From positions 1 to 64,000 of the forward strand of contig CAJTLR010000003.1 in NCBI GenBank assembly GCA_910577185.1: a stretch of 64,000 nt of DNA, written 5' to 3'. Source of the stretch: an uncultured Acetatifactor sp. GTDB taxonomy: Bacteria; Bacillota; Clostridia; Lachnospirales; Lachnospiraceae. The first letter of the stretch is position 1. Each line of letters opens with the position of its first letter. A program made the position numbers and the translations under genes. Below, one piece after another: positions 63,958 to 64,000 of this stretch. The notes beneath the pieces are model-generated. The model had not been told where the DNA came from, did no database searches, and saw nothing but the letters and a program-made list of their open reading frames with translations.

Positions 63958-64000
63958 AGTTACCGTTCCCTTACTGTCAGGCGCCTTCCTGTGTTTTGCA

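Overview
The window looks like a chromosome segment of a Gram-positive gut anaerobe of the Lachnospiraceae (Clostridia) type. The evidence is indirect: a subtilase of the Lachnospiraceae/Csp-like S8 family, a PocR-type sensory domain, LCP and TagGH/Wzm-Wzt-type wall-glycopolymer genes, GH25 muramidases with SpaA-like and Big2 domains, clusters of large serine recombinases, and strong TTGACA/TATAAT promoters with AGGAGG ribosome sites. Nearly all genes lie on the minus strand. I cannot name the species from sequence alone.

Layout from left to right. (1) 0-7.6 kb is a mobile-DNA graveyard. It holds the 3' end of an IS256-family element, a small element with inverted-repeat ends, and a subtilase gene split in two by a 5,316-bp element. 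That element encodes three large serine recombinases and one small protein. Its ends can be placed almost to the base: excision would rebuild the catalytic D-T-G box of the protease. (2) 7.7-9.8 kb is a glycogen-debranching enzyme. (3) 10-20.5 kb is a tightly packed nine-gene chemosensory operon (histidine kinase, HD-GYP response regulator, CheR, CheB, CheY, CheA, CheW, a receptor with almost no external domain, and an Hpt protein) with no flagellar gene nearby. It is preceded by a separate HD-GYP regulator and a divergent PocR-GGDEF-HD protein, so the locus joins chemosensory phosphotransfer to cyclic-di-GMP-type proteins. (4) 22.6-29.3 kb holds a PadR regulator with a Na+-efflux-type ABC transporter, a histidine phosphatase, a ZIP metal transporter and two membrane proteins. 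(5) 29.7-32 kb is a Zn/Cd-type P-ATPase plus a small HMA metallochaperone behind an SmtB/CzrA-like operator. (6) 32.3-35.5 kb is an N-terminally extended ClpX and an HtrA protease.

(7) 35.6-58.9 kb is a surface-polysaccharide region. It contains an initiating sugar-phosphate transferase, an LCP ligase, four glycosyltransferases, a phosphohexomutase, dTDP-rhamnose genes rfbB, rfbA and rfbC (no rfbD in the window), and an ABC exporter. The exporter's ATPase carries a Wzt-type carbohydrate-binding tail, and its neighbour looks like a methyltransferase-kinase fusion. These resemble the WbdD/Wzm/Wzt chain-termination system of Gram-negative O9a antigen. A membrane-anchored GH25 muramidase lies inside the operon, and a large hybrid sensor kinase sits in the middle of the region. 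(8) 59-64 kb is a 1,174-residue GH25 protein with acidic 43-residue cytoplasmic repeats, divergent from an anchored SGNH-like protein.

Intergenic regions are unusually rich in structured repeats. At least three families of palindromic repeats have copies that differ by paired changes which keep the stems intact, and there is also a 71-bp tandem array.
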